64,000 nt of DNA from Manihot esculenta (Eukaryota; Streptophyta; Magnoliopsida; Malpighiales; Euphorbiaceae): the NCBI RefSeq assembly GCF_001659605.2, contig NC_035169.2:11646816-11710815 (forward strand), read 5' to 3'. The first letter of the stretch is position 1. Each line of letters opens with the position of its first letter. The translations under genes and the position numbers were made by a program. The notes under the pieces were generated by a model that saw only the letters and a program-made list of their open reading frames with translations, was not told where the DNA came from and searched no databases. This document shows, piece by piece, positions 43,576 to 57,082 of this stretch.

Positions 43576-46500
43576 TGTAACGACCCGGAAACCGGACCGC
43601 TACTGGCGCTAGGATCCAGATCGGCTTAAGGCCGCCGGGACCCGTAGCAAGCCTAACATACATCCTGTATAACTGTTTAATCCCATACATGATCAACAAT
43701 TACATAAAAATTTAAAACTTTCTCATTTATTCATTCATTCGTTCCTTCATTCATTCCTGCACCAAGCTAAACCTGTGCATGCACGAATCATAACATAAAA
43801 CCTCTCACTGGAGTCCTCATCAAATACTCCAATGGGGTATCATAACATACATTAAGCTTAGTTTACATAATCATCATTAAACATTTAAGATCATGTACCG
43901 AAAAGGGATTAACAATATACTATGGTCAAGCACAACTCTAAACTTCCATAAGCATCATTACCTTACATTACTATACTATACTTTTTACATTACATCATAT
44001 TCATATCCACATCTATCCATTACATAAAACATGACTCTACTCCTGCTGACCTCCTATCTACCCTGTACCTGCAAACCTGGGGGTTAAGGGAGAGGGGTGA
44101 GCTATAAAGCCTAATGAGCAGAATAAATAAACATTCAATTTAAATTTCATGCTTTCATGAAATGCAACACATCACAAACAAATCACATCAAGGATGGACT
44201 TGTCACCAATAGTCCTCTACATAGTCCAATCGTGCCAGGGGCGTAGAATGGGCCTCACTGGTCTTTCTCTTAACATAACATAACATAGCATAACATTCCA
44301 TAGTACCAGGGGTGTAGAATGGGCCTCACTGGTCTTTCTCTTAACATAGTGCCAGGGGCGTAGAATGGACCTCAATGGCTATCCGTACCGTATCATCATC
44401 ATACCATAACATACGAGGACTAAAGGATCATTCAACATCCATCCACATCATCATCAAGTTATGCAATGCAACATATTCGTGAATTCTAATGCAAACAACC
44501 CAGTATATCTCATGGCATACGTGATGCATGTATCATGCTCAAAATTTATTTATTTGCTTTGAAACATAAAGAGTTATTCCACTCACCTCTGGCTGAAGCT
44601 CTAATGACTCTGAAGTAGCTATCTCACTGCTGAGGTCCTCGGTTCCTCGGGTCCGAACCTACACAGGTGGACTCGAATGAGGGACTAAACATCCATGAAC
44701 ATGACTCTAAAATACTCCCTAAAAACCCCCCTAAAACACCTTAAAACAATCACATAAATCATGCAAAGGAAGGCTGAACAGGGCACTTTCGGCGGCAGGT
44801 TCGGCGGCCGAAAGTCCCTCCAGAGCCGAAAGTCATGCACCTTCGGCGGCACTTTCGACGGCCGAAGGTTCCCTCCAGAGACGAAACTCATGCATGTTCG
44901 GCGGCACCTTCGGCGGCCGAAACTCCCTTCCAGAGCCGAAAGTCCACTTTCGGGGGCAGGGTTCGGCAGCCAAAAGTTGGCCTCCACAGGCAGGTTCGGC
45001 GGCCGAAAGTTCCTTCGGCTGCCGAACCTGAGTTCTTTCAAAGGGCAGAACTCAGCCTCTTCTGTAATACCCGGCTGAATCAGGCATCGGAATTCGTACC
45101 GTTCGATAGGATTCGAGGATGTCAGAGGTTCTAGAAGGGCAAGAGGAAGGTTTTTCAAAGATGTTTATAAGTCTTTTAAAGGTTTAGAGTGGATTAGGAT
45201 TGAGTTTTGAAGAGAAGAGACCAAAGAGGCAAAATGCAGGTTCGGCCACCGAAGGAAATGTTCGGCCGCCGAAAGTGCTTGAGGTTTGGCTTCCGAAACT
45301 CCAAGTTCGGCCGCCGAACGTTGCATGGTTTTGCATGCAGTTTCGGCTGCCGAAGGAGAGGCGGTCAGCCCCCTATAAAGTAATCCCAGTCGGTGAAATG
45401 GATAAGTATAGCTTGTCTTTTCACTTTCAGAGGTGAGATCTTGTCCTCCATGGTTAATCTTCATGGTTTTATCAAATCTTGCAAAGGTTTGAGTGGTTTT
45501 TCATGTGGTTTTGATGGTTTTAAGCGAAAAGAGAAGTTTTGAGGTTTGGAGAGCTTGAGGAAGAGTTTCTCCATATCTCTAAGGTCAGATCGTTCATCTT
45601 TGTGTTTTCAAGAGGTAAGTGTAGATCTTGACCTTCTCTTGATGATTGATAGAGGTTTTATGGAGGTTTTGGGTAGAGTTGCATGATTAGGGTAAAAGTG
45701 TGTTTTTGATGGTTTATGGGTGCAAGCATATTTATATGTGTTATGTTTGTTGTTTGTTGGGGTTTTAGGTAGTTTTGGACCCCTTTGTGCATATACTAGA
45801 GTATATGTATGTTGAGGAGTTGTAGTTTGCATGTTTGAGTGTTGGAAAGGATTGAGGAGCTTGGTTGTAGGCGAAGCTGAGTTCTGGATGAACTCAGGTT
45901 CGGCAGCCGAAGGTACATTCGGCCGTCGAACCCCTTTAAGAGGTGGCTTCGGCTGCCAAAACTCACCCCCGAGAGTTTTGAGTTTCGGCTCTGGAAGGGG
46001 GATTCGGCCGCCGAAGGTACCGCCGAAGGTTAGAGACTTTCATCGTTGGAGTGTGTTTCAGCCTCCGAACCTTGCCCCCGAAAGGGTTCGGCAGCCGAAA
46101 GTAGAGATTCAGCCGCCGAAGGCGCATGAGTTTCGGCTCTGGAGAGGACATTCGGCCGCCGAACCTGCCACCGAAAGTGTCCTGTCCAGCTTTCTTTTGC
46201 ATGCTTTATATGATTGTTTTAGGATCTTTTAGGGGGTCTTTGGGGAGTCGTTTAAGAGTTGTTTATAAGTTGTTTAGGTTGTGTTTGACACCTCATTCGA
46301 GTCCATTTGTGTAGGATTGGACCCGAGAGAGCGAGGAGGTCGTCAGTATTAGCAGTTGCAGAGTCAGTTCAGTACCTGTTAGAGGAGCAGAGGTGAGTAG
46401 AACTAAATTTAATGTTTTTGTAAAATGAGAAATGATATATATTTGTAGCATGTTTCATGCATCATGAGTACCATGAGTATGCAATAGGTTGATTGCATTA

Positions 46501-48362
46501 GTAGACACGAATATGCTGCATTGCATTGATTATTGTTGATGGGGATTGGACCCAGGCGACTTCAATAGCCCACGATCTGTTATGGCTAGATAAGACCTGT
46601 GTGAGCTCCATAGGAGGGGCCGGGCGCTAGTGCATGTAGTGACCTGGAAGTCCATAGGGCCGGGCACCGACAGAGGGAGTTTTGAGGTCATGTCTAATCC
46701 GAGATGTGTAATGTTTGTGCAGTGACGCATTTCATGAAAGCATGTAATTAATGAACTGTTTTACTGTTTCTACTCACTGGGCTTTAGTAGCTCATCCCTT
46801 TCCCTTAACCCCAGTTTTGCAGGACCAGAGATAGCTATGGGGAAGTCGATATCAGCAGAGAGTCAGCTATGGTATTGATTGTGTAATAGAGTAGTGGACA
46901 TGATGTAAATTAAAGAGATGTATTTAAAATGATGTAATAGATTGTAATTAGTGTGTTTATGGTTTAGAATGTGCTTTGCCTGGTGTATGCTTCATCCCTG
47001 GTGTATGCATGAATCATGTTTTACGTTTCTTGATGAGAAATGTGTCAAACTAGGCTTAACGTATGATGTGTTTATAAAACTCCAGTGACTAGGGAAGAAA
47101 GGGTTCCAATCCCTTGACCCAAGAGCAGACCGTGAGGGAAGAAAGGCTTTCAATCCCTTGACCCAAAGCGGAAACCAAGGCTAACTTGTGATATGCTGAC
47201 CCTAAGAGAGTGGGTTCTATGTTTTTCGACATAGGGCATGGAGGTTAAGCTTGGTAGTGAATCGCAGGTGTAGGCCCTGGGGGCTGTTTCAGACTGTTAT
47301 GTCTGAGGGATTTTAAGGTTAAGCCAGGTGGTTTTACAGAAAAAGTTTTAAAAAGCTAGGGGTCTAGTTGGATCATGTATGGGATTTATCAGATATACAG
47401 AGTTCAGTTTAGGCTTGCTACGGGTCCCGGCGGCCTTAAGCCGATCTGGATCCTAGCGCCGAGCAGTTTGGGCCGTTACAGAGGGGTACTGGTTTCCGGG
47501 CTGTTACATCTTCCATGCACAAATGCCTCCCAATCCATTGCATCATGCATTAACCTAGTCTATAACATGCAAACTCAAGCCAACAAGCACATAGGGGTCT
47601 CAAACTAACTTAAACCCCAACCAAAACACATCAAACAACCCACATTACTCATAAGCATAACATAAACCCATAAACTCAACAATAACCTAAACATGCATTT
47701 CTACCCCATAGATCTTCATAAAACTTGTTTAAAACATACAAGGAAGGTTGGATCTAAGCTTACCTCTTGAAGATCGAGAGGAAAGACGATCCTAGCTTGG
47801 GGATGGGGAGAAATCAACTCTTTGGTCTCCAAGCTTCCAAAACTTGCTCTTTTGCTCAAATATCTTCAAACCAAGTGAAAACTCATAAGAAAATCATGAA
47901 GATTCGAAGGAAGAAGCTCAAAATCGATGAGGGACGGCAGAGAACTCACCTTGGCCGAAAACGGGGAGAAAAGCTCACCCGTTCGGACATGGGGACCCCT
48001 TTATAGGTGGCTGGCCAGGCCACTTTCGGGGGCCTAATGTGCCTCCGCATGCATGCCATGTTCGGCAGCCGAACATAAGGTTCGGCGACCAAACCTGGAC
48101 TTCCCTCACTCATGCCTTCGGGGGCCTAAAGCACTCCCGAAATGCATGCATGTTCAGCAGCCGAACTTGAGGTTCGGCGGCCGAACCTGGGTTTTCCTCC
48201 AAGGTTATTTTCATACAAAACTCATTTCCTTTCTTGCTTAAAACCATAAAATACATTAAAACATTTTATGAAAACATGGTTTTACCCTTCTAGAGGTTTC
48301 CGACATCCGAGATTCCACCGGACGGTAGGAATTCCGATACCGAAGTCTAGCCGGGTATTACA
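43576..48362 (-). repeat. Central shared Tekay LTR, split by a solo LTR
   Basis: About 2,336 bases after removal of the insertion 45063-47508 and one target duplication. Ends are TGTAACGACCCGG (plus-strand view, 43576) and GCCGGGTATTACA (48362). Its first 1.2 kb is almost identical to 62800-64000. Primer site variant ACTCTGATACCA is at 43561-43572. Minus-strand TATA at about 47996-48005. Confidence 0.85.
45063..47508 (+). mobile_element. Solo LTR, Tekay type, inside another Tekay LTR
   Basis: 2,446 bases from TGTAATACCCGGC to GGGCTGTTACA with a perfect target duplication TCTTC (45058-45062 and 47509-47513). It carries two GGGAAGAAAGG/CCCTTGACCC units (about 47090-47170) and TATAAAG at about 45374-45380. 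No internal sequence remains. Confidence 0.95.
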
Positions 48363-48376
48363 TTCTCCCCCCTTAA

Positions 48377-50350
48377 GAACATTCGTCCCCAAATGTTCAC
48401 CAAACAACACATGCATAGCCTAAAAAACATAAACACACAACAAAACATATAACACTCACCTTAGAAGAGATGAGGATATTGCTGGAGCATGGACTCCCGT
48501 GTCTCCCAGGTACATTCCTCGATGTTGTGGTGATTCCAAAGGACTTTCACCATCGGGATTTCCTTGTTCCTTAACTTTCTGATCTGAGTGTCAAGAATCC
48601 GCACTGGTTGTTCAACATAAGTGAGATCTTCTTGGACCTCCACATCAGGCTCACTAAGAACCTTACCCGGATCTGACACAAACTTTCGTAGCATAGAAAC
48701 ATGGAAAACCGGATGGATTCTCTCCATAGAAGCAGGTAAATCCAGCTTATACGATACATTCCCGACCTTTTGCAAGACTTCAAAGGGTCCAATGTACCGC
48801 GGAGCTAGCTTACCTTTCTTCCCGAACCGAATCACCCCTTTCATTGGAGACACCTTGAGCAATACCAAATCCCCCTCCTGAAACTCTACTTGCCTTCTGC
48901 GGATATCTGCATAACTCTTTTGCCTGCTTGCAGCAGTCTTGATCCTTTCTCTGATTATGGGCACCACTTTGCTGGTGATCTCTACAAGCTCAGGCCCTGC
49001 CAAGGCCATTTCCCCAACTTCTTCCCAACAGACAGGCGACCTGCACTTCCTTCCATACAAAGCTTCATATGGAGCCATCCCTATACTAGCAGGATGGCTG
49101 TTATTGTAGGCAAACTCCACCAAGGGTAGATGCTGCCTCCAAGAACCGCCAAAATCCAGCACACACATTCTGAGCATATCCTCTATTGTCTGGATGGTCC
49201 TCTCTAACTGTCCGTCCGTCTGTGGATGGAAAGCAGTGCTAAAATCCAACCTGGTACTCATAGCGTTCTGTAGACTCCGCCAAAACCTGGAGGTGAACTA
49301 GAGTCCTCTATCAGACACTATTGAAACAGGAACCCCATGCAGCCTGACAACCTCATCTACATACACCTGCGCCAACTTGTCCACAGAATAGCCACTCTTG
49401 ACAGGGATGAAGTGAGCAGATTTGGTCAATCTATCCACAATCACCCATATGGAGTCCAATCTGTTGGACGCTGCCGGTAACCCCACCACGAAGTCCATAG
49501 CTATATTCTCCCATTTCCACTCTGGAATAGGTGGCGGGTTGAGCATTTCAGATGACTTCTAATGTTCCAGTTTCACCCTCTGACATACTTCGCAGGCTGA
49601 CACGAACTGTGCCATTTCTCTCTTCATGGCTGGCCACCAATAAACTCTTCTCAGATCTTGATACATTTTGGTGGCTCCCGGGTGAACACTGTATCTAGCA
49701 TTATGAGCCTCTCTCATAATGTCTCCCTTCAGACCCAAGTCATCTGGTACACAATCTATTTCCATAGCGGAGGATCCCCTTGCTGTCAAATCTGAACTCA
49801 TCATTTTTGCCTGACTGAACAGTCCTGGCAATCTTTACTAACTCTGGGTCCTCGTGCTGTTTCTGAGCCACCTGCTCCAGAAACACAGGTGTCACTCTCA
49901 TCTGGGCTATCAAAGCACTTGTACCAGACAACTCCAACTGTAGACCTTCATTAATGAGCTCGAAGAACTGCCTCACCACTGGTCTCCTTTCTGCTGAAAT
50001 ATGGGACAAACTGCCAAGTGATTTCCGACTTAAGGCGTCTGCCACAACATTCGCCTTAACCGGATGGTACTGAATCTTGCAATCATAGTCACTAAGCAGT
50101 TCTACCCATCTTCTCTGCCTCAGATTCAACTCTCTCTGACTCAAGATGTACTGCAGGCTCTTATGATCTGTGAAGATCTCACATTTTACCCCATAAAGGT
50201 AATGCCTCCACATCTTGAGTGCAAAGATTACTGCTGCCATCTCTAGGTCATGTGTAGGGTAATTCAACTCGTGCTTCTTCAGCTGCCTAGAAGCATAAGC
50301 AATCACCCTTTCATTCTGCATCAGCACACAACCCAGTCCCACACGGGACG
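48377..50350 (-). pseudogene. pol: Tekay pol, C-terminal part (RNase H, integrase, chromodomain)
   Basis: Continuation of the frame at 59452-62529 after the derivative inserted in RNase H. It starts [20 protein letters not shown] and ends with [17 protein letters not shown] and the stop near 48461. A 2-base deletion near 49755 shifts the frame just before LCVPDD. TAG stops at about 49557 and 49296 stand where sister copies read CAG. Integrase motifs ([31 protein letters not shown]) are all visible. The hairpin and polypurine tract (48363-48398) follow. Confidence 0.85.
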
Positions 50351-52720
50351 TGTAATACCCGGCTAGATGCCGACATCGGAAGTCTGATTTTTCGGCGGAC
50401 TCTTCGTTGGAATCTGGAATTCGAGGATGTTAGAGGCTTCTAGACGAGATAACAAATGTTTTTCAAAATGTTTTAAGTATTTTTATAGTTTTGAATGAAA
50501 GGAATTGGGTGTTGAGTGAAGGAAGAGACCAAAGGGGATAAAGTGCAAGTTCGGCCGCCGAAGGGCAAGTTCGGCCGCCGAACATTGCAGGGTTTTGCCC
50601 ACCGAAGGAGAAGTTCGGCCGCCGAACGTTGCATGGTTTTGCATGCAGGTTTGGCCGCTGAATCTGAGGCGGTCAGCCGCCTATAAAGGGTCCTCAGTCG
50701 GTGAAATGGATCAGTTTTGCTTCCTTTTCACTACCAGAGGTGAGTTCTTGTTTCCCTTGGATGGTTTTCATGGTTTTTCATTAAATCTTTCAAAGTTAAG
50801 TGAGTTTTATCCTTGTTTTGAAGGTTTTGCACTTTAAGCAAGGTTTTGGAGAGTTTGGAGCTTAGATCCTCCATAGCTCTAAGTTTGGACAACACCAGCC
50901 TTTGTTCTTCAAGAGGTAAGTATAGATCCTTGGTTTTATGGTGTTTTACATGAGTTTTATGAAGGGAAAAGGGAGTTTATGCATGAGTTTGCATGGTTAT
51001 GCATATTAGGGTTTATGGACCCTTTATGCTTTATGTATGCTTGATGAGTTTGTTTGTTGGAGTTTAAGTTGTCTTAAGCTCCTATATGTTTGTTGTATGA
51101 GTTATGCATGTTTTGGAGAGGTTGGAAGCATGTTGAGAGAGTTTGGAAGGTTTGGAAGGCTTGTGGAGTGCGAGGCTGAGTTCTGGATGAACTCAAGTTC
51201 GGCAGCCGAAGGTATGTTCGGCCGCCGAACCCCTTGTGGAGGTGGCTTCGGCTGCCTAAGCTTGCTTGAGCTTGCCCCCGAAAGTTTGGACTTTCGGCTC
51301 TGGAGGGGAGGTTCGGCCGCCGAACGTGCCGCCGAACATGTGTGAGGTTCGGCTCTGGAGGGAGAGTTCGGCCGCCGAAGGTGCCGCCGAAGATGCCCTG
51401 TTTAGCCTTCCTTTGCATGATTTCTATGATTGTTCTAGGATGTTTTAAGGGGTTTTTGGGGAGTATGATAGAGTTGTTTATGAGTTGTGTAGAGTATGTT
51501 TGGTGCCTCATTTGAGTCCTCCATTGTAGGATTGGACCCGAGGGACCGAGGTGTTTATCACTGTTAGCTGTTGCAGAGTCAGTCCAGCGTCTGCCAGAGG
51601 TGAGTGGAACTAAACTTAATCTTTGAATATGATCAGATAACTGCTTTTTAGCATGTTTCATGCATCATGAGTACCATGAGTATGTAATAGGTTGATTGCA
51701 TTAGTAGACACGAATATGTTGCATTGCATTAGTCATTGTTGATGGGGATTGGACCCAGGCGACTTCAATAGCCCACAATCTGTTATGGCTAGATAAGACC
51801 TGTGTGAGCTCCATAGGAGGGGTCGGGCGCTAGTCCATGTAGTGACCTGGGTGTCCATAGGGGCCGGGCACCGACAGAGGGAGTTTTGAGGTCATGTCTA
51901 ATCCGAGATGTGAAATGTTTGTGCAGTGACGCATTTCATGAAAGCATGTAATTAAGAAACTGTTTTGTTGTTTCTACTCACTGGGCTGTAGTAGCTCATC
52001 CCATTCCCTTAACCCTAGTTTTGCAGATTCAGAGGAAGCTATGGGAAGTCAGAGTCAGCAAGAGTAAAGAGTAAAGTTATGCATGGATGTATGTATGTAA
52101 TAGAGTAGTGGACATGATGTAAATTAAAAGATTAGTTTGTAATGTAATGTATAGATCTGTACTGTCATATAATGGATAGAGTTGTGCTTTACCCTAGTGT
52201 CTTTGCCCTAGTGTGGTGTATGATTAATCCTTTTATGCATGGATCCTGTTTTGCGTTTCTTGATGAGAAATGTGCTGAATCAGGCTTAATGTACGGCATC
52301 TTTGATGCGATGCCAGTGGGTTGTGTTTTGGGAAGAAAGGGTATAAAATCCCTTGACCCATTTGAGAGGGAAGAAAGGGTATACAATCCCTTGACCCATC
52401 TGAGAGGGAAGAAAGGGTATAAAATCCCTTGACCCAACCGTGAGGGAAGAAAGGGTTTCAATCCCTTGACCCACAGCGGTTAGTAGTCACTGGTATAGGC
52501 CCTGGGGGCTGTTTCAGATCTGTATATCTGAGTTGCAGTAGTTAAGCCAGGTCGGTTTACAGGATTGTTGTTTATGTTTAACCATGTATGGGATTTATCA
52601 GGTACACAGAGAGTATAGTCGGCTTGCTACGGGTCCCGGCGGCCTTAAGCCGATCTGGATCCTAGTGCCAGTGATGGTTCGGGCCGTTACAGAGGGGTAC
52701 CGGTTTTCCGGGCTGTTACA
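50351..52720 (+). repeat. 5' LTR of the non-autonomous derivative
   Basis: TGTAATACCCGGC to GGGCTGTTACA. TATAAAG at 50682-50688; palindrome clusters at about 50545-50660 and 51196-51395. Four 38-base units GGGAAGAAAGGG...CCCTTGACCC start at 52330, 52368, 52406 and 52444. The primer site TGGTATCAGAGC follows at 52724-52735. Confidence 0.95.
52330..52474 (+). repeat. 38-base minisatellite in the LTR, four units
   Basis: Each unit contains GGGAAGAAAGGG, a variable 8-base centre and ATCCCTTGACCC, so AAGGG/CCCTT can pair within a unit. The partner LTR has the same four units at about 59063-59206. Sister LTRs have two (47090-47170), one (3157-3190) or none (33240-33300). Confidence 0.85.
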
Positions 52721-53030
52721 GATTGGTATCAGAGCCTAGGGCCTCAAGAGTACGATGTGCTGAGCAAACATGCTCAAGAAATAGAGATATCCCACATCGG
52801 AAAGAGGTGTTGTTTTTATAGGAGGGTAAGCACAGTAGGTAAAATCATGTCCACTAGGATAGGATATAGAGTCCTGTCTTGCATGATGATGTGAAATGCC
52901 ATGATTTTATACATGTGCATTACTGTTATGCTATGTATGCATGTATGTTGCAGGTTCATGTGTTTTTACCTGAACCGTATGATTGCTAATGCTTGTCTGC
53001 TTGTGTGTTGTTCATCAGAGAGGAGCTAGG

Positions 53031-53899
53031 ATGCGAGGTGCTTGTCGATCATTGAAATCGACTGGAGATCCATCTGAGAGGGAAGGTATGGAGACCTTTC
53101 CCCCTTCTTTGCCAAGAACGCAGGCAGGTGGAGTTGGCAGATGGGAAACATCAAGGGACCCTAGAAGGTCTTTTGATGAAAGCAGAGAAGGAATGGATAT
53201 AAGGAGAGAGTTAGAAAGAGATGTGCAAAGAAGAAACAGAGATCTATATGTGATCATGCTTGAAGAAAGCATGGGAGAGTTTTCAAGAAGACGCTCAAAC
53301 TAAGGATTCCAGAATCTCAGGATCAGGAGAAGTTGATCCCTCCACTCGGAGTACAGCTACTTCAAAAGGAGTGAAGTGGGGGAACACCATTAGAAAAGGG
53401 AACAGAGGTCTCCGAAGGTCGAAGAAGAACAAGTTTTGGAAGAGGTTGAAGACTAGTCTGGGTTGTGGTGCTGGTTCAAGCTCTGGCTTAGGCAGATCAA
53501 GATGTAAGAGGTGTGGAAGACCACACAAGGGAGCCTGCCGTTATGGGACAACAGCTTGTTTCAGGTGCGGACAGGAAGGGCACATAGCACGTGAGTGTCC
53601 TACTGCGCCCCGAGTAGCACAGTCTCAGCGGTTCGCTTCAGGTAGAGAGGGTCAGCCAGCAGCCCCAGCAGTGTCTCAGGGACGAGGTCGAGGCAGAGGA
53701 AGAGGGGCAGCCCCTCATTCCGCAGGTTTCCATGGAGAAGGTCCGTCAGCTCCGGCTCGGATCTTCACTCAGGCTCAGCAGGAGGCAGACACATCACACA
53801 CAGTGGTGCCAGGTATGCTCACCTTTGATTGTTCTGATGTGTATGTTTTTGTAAACCCTAGTGTTTCACTTTCCTGGTTGTTTAGTGAGCCGTAGAGAG
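53031..53899 (+). pseudogene. gag: Derivative gag: N-terminus and zinc knuckles, capsid deleted
   Basis: Starts MRGACRSLKSTGDPSEREGM at 53031 and continues to a stop near 53303. A second piece in a different frame (53260-53899) carries a basic stretch and knuckles CKRCGRPHKGAC and [14 protein letters not shown] (about 53557-53598), then the Ser/Gly/Arg-rich linker and a broken protease start (NPSVSLS instead of DPGAS). The capsid region between them is missing entirely. It could not form a normal capsid. Confidence 0.8.
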
Positions 53900-54347
53900 G
53901 GTGGGATTGATGACTTCTGGGCTTAGAGAGTTCTTGTGGGTCAGTAGACCCGAGTGTGATCCATCTGTGGCAGAGTCAGTCTGCCGGTTCAGTTCAGAGT
54001 TTGTTGAGAGTAGATGCCTTCCAGCTGACCTAGTGGTTCTAGATTTGACTGTGTGATGTCATTCTAGTGGTGGATTGGCTAGCTACTCGAGGTACTACCT
54101 GAGTCTGCAGAGACAAGGTAGGAGAGTTCAGAGTTCAGAGGCTAGGATGGATCAGAGGTAGACCTTAGAGAGGACAGAGTAGGGTGCCTAGAGGTTTGAT
54201 GTCAGCCCTACAGGCTCATAGTTTGCTCAGGAAAGGTTATCAGAGGGTTTCTAGCTCTTGTTGAGAGTTTAGTAGTGAGGGCAGGGAACCAGCCTCAATG
54301 TCTGTTGAGTGAGAGAGAGTTCTTCGCAGTCTTCCCAGGTAGGCTGC

Positions 54348-56134
54348 TGTTTGATTCAATAAATTGGTCATGGTGATGGAAGAAGCTTCTCACCACCATT
54401 ATCTCTCCTTATGATTAAATCAATTAGGGAATGTCCTCCAATTAATTACTAATTAACAAGTTGTCAAAGAACGTCTTTGAGCCTCAAGCCTTTTACAATA
54501 GTCAATCACATTAAGAAATAGAGAGAACCAATTCTAATCACCCATATGCATGGTGATAACACTAGATCATACAATTTCCTTAGTTGTGCACCAAGTGTTC
54601 TTGTGTTTGAACAATCCAAGCAATTACGGACTTTAAATTATCCAAACTAACAAATATCAATTACCTTGCAATCAAGAATCAATGTAGATCTAAACAACAA
54701 AGCAATATTGAAATCAAGCATGAAATTGTATGAATATTGAACAACCAAAAGTTAAACAATGTTTGATCAAGTCTCCCAATCCATAAAACAACCAAAGTAT
54801 CACCTAATCTTCAACTAGAAAAAAGGTTTCAGCCTCTCATGGCTGAAACAAAACAAAAAAATAAAAGAAAAGAAGAAAGGTAGAAGAAGAGATGTGAATC
54901 CCGTAGGTGTCTCCAAGGGGGCGTGTAAAGAGTATGGGGAGGCTTCGTATGTGTCCTTTTATAGTTGAAAAGTGTTGCCCTAGGTCATACTTACTGCCCA
55001 AGAGGTATTTTCTGTCCAAGATGTGTCTGAAAAGGAAAGAATCGCGTTTTTCGGTTTCAGAAGGAAGGCTGCGCGCGAATGCTCTGCGGAAGGAAGTTGG
55101 TGCGCGCGGTTTGGTCTTAGAAAGGGAAGAAGGTGCAGATTGTGCTTCCTAAATGAGTTTAGATGCTGACCTTGCTTCCTAATTAGTGTAGAGGCTGCCC
55201 AAGATGCTGCCCATATGCAACTTGCTGCCCAAGTTATTGCAAAAGAGGAAAGAATCGCACTGCAAGCTCACCGGATGGAAGGAGAAGCGCGAATTGCTTT
55301 CAGAAGAGGAAAGAATCATGCATTCAAGGCTTCAGAAGAAGAGAGAGTCGTGGCTTGAGCTTCATAAGGAAATATGCACGTACCAAGGCTTTCAGAAGAG
55401 GAAGGACGCGCGGATCATGCTTCCAGAAGAGGTGGCGCGCGCATGGATTGCAGAAGAGGCAGGAGAATGCAGTCATTAATATGCAGAAGTGGAAAGATAT
55501 ATATCCAGTCTTTCCTTTTTAGGTGGAGCCTTCGTTTGAATTTTGAATGCTGAACGCAGAAGAGGCAAGTGTGCCTTCATGAGATCTTACTGCCTAAATT
55601 GGAAGATTTGACTGCTGCAGTATGTGCACATCTTCGAACAAGGAAAGAAAGATCTGCGATTTGAATTTCAAATAATCTTCTGACTGAACTTTCCTTATTT
55701 GCTTTTGCCTCTGCACTTTCCTCATTTGAAGACTTTCCTTTTCTGAAAACTTGCCTTATTTGAAAACTTTCCTTTCTTGGCACATGTGCTAAATAAGGCA
55801 GGAGAGATTCTGCAGTTCGAATTTCAGACAGTTTGCTGACTGTGCTTTTTAACTCTTTCCTTATTTGGCACTTTCCATATATGAAAACTTTCCTTATTTG
55901 GAACTTTTCATATATGAAAACTTTCCTTATTTGGAACTTTCCATATATGAAAACTTTCCTTTTCTGGAACTTTCCATATTTGGCACTTTTTGGCAGTTTT
56001 AAGAGCATTTTCTCCAAATTGTCTCTTTACACCTAAAATCTGCAAAACATGATTAAAACCACAAAATTAGGCAGAAAAGGTGTAAATAAACATCAAGAAT
56101 ATCATGATAAAATGGGCTAAAATATGCTCTGTCA
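54348..56134 (-). mobile_element. Athila-type solo LTR, lacking the usual terminal 0.36 kb
   Basis: 1,787 bases with target duplication GCTGC (54343-54347 and 56135-56139), TG at one edge and CA at the other. On the minus strand it starts TGACAGAGCATATTTTAGCC, like the Athila LTR at 5347, but it ends about 360 bases short of the normal terminus, at a TCAAACA that is internal in related copies. Core promoter CTATAAAAGG near 54955. It contains 34-base tandem units (TTCCTTATTTGGAACTTTCC, about 55850-55990) and GCGCGC-rich repeat segments at 55060-55460. Confidence 0.8.
55850..55990. repeat. Tandem ~34-base repeat in the Athila-type LTR
   Basis: Units of the form TTCCTTATTTGGAACTTTCC followed by ATATATGAAAAC, about four copies with small changes, with looser copies upstream (55690-55790). 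These are absent from the LTR at 5347-6956, which has TTCGG-type units in the same place. Confidence 0.75.
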
Positions 56135-57082
56135 GCTGCCAGGTTTACCACATGTCAGGGAGATAGAGTGTGGACTAGGAGTGGTGTCTGGATTCAAAAC
56201 CATTTCTATTCTTCCCTACAGGATAGTACCTGTAGGGTGAGGAGCCAAAAGAGTAGTTGCTAGAGTTGGTAGACAAGGGTTATATCCGACTTAGTACCTC
56301 ACCCTGGAATGTTCCAGTGTTGTTGTGGGAAACGCAAGATGGATCTTTAAGACTTTGTTACGATTGAAGATAGTTAAACAAGGTCGCTACCAAGGACAGG
56401 TGTTCCCATGCAGGATTGATGACCTATTGGATCAGCTAGTAGGAGCTAGTTGTTTTCCTAGGTAGATCTGAAATTTGGGTACTACCTGTTGAGGGTTAGA
56501 GAAGAAGTTAGTTGAGTAAAGGGAGTTGAGTAAAGAAGAAGAGAGAAGAGAAAGGATCAGAGTGCGCAGCGAAAGCTTATGGAGCTCAAGTGAAGGTTGG
56601 AGTATTGCTTTTGGTGTCTCTCTAAGTGGTGATCTGTTGAGCGTTGAAAGGTAAAATGGCTCCAAGGTACCTCGAACCCTTTGAAGTCCTGAAAAGGATT
56701 AGGGACGTATCTAAGCCAGATTTACCTACATCGATGAAGAAAATCCATCTAGTTTTCCATGTTCCTATATTGTGGCAGTTTGTGTCAGATCCAAGTGAGA
56801 GTCTTAGGGACCCAGAGGTGGAGATTTCAGGGGATCTCACCTATGTTGAGCAACCAGTGTGGATCTTGGACACACAAATGAGGAGGTTAAGGAACAACTA
56901 ATCCCGATGGTGATAGTTCTTGTGATTCACCACAGTTAGGAAGTGTGCTTCGAAGACCTGGGAGTATTTACTCCAGCGGTACCTACGTCTCTTTTGAGAG
57001 AGAGGTATTAGGCTTCGCTTGCTTGCTTGCATGTTTGTTGTTTGAACATTCGGGGACGAATGTTTTTGTAAGGGGGGTAGAT

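Larger units (their letters stand above)
53900..57082 (+). pseudogene. pol: Derivative pol remnants (outside the nested LTR)
   Basis: Protease remnant (53900-54342), RT N-terminus after the nested LTR (56135-56460), then a jump to the integrase C-terminus/chromodomain region (56654-56900; [29 protein letters not shown]), and the polypurine tract at 57071-57082. RT palm, RNase H and the integrase core are missing. Many stops and indels. The hairpin GAACATTCG/CGAATGTTT (57044-57065) is kept. Confidence 0.75.

Noticed and set aside
52983..53030. Earlier ATG for the derivative gag
   Set aside because: Sister copies start at the MRG codon (53031), and the upstream stretch contains the acceptor-like TCATCAG; the earlier Met is in leader sequence.
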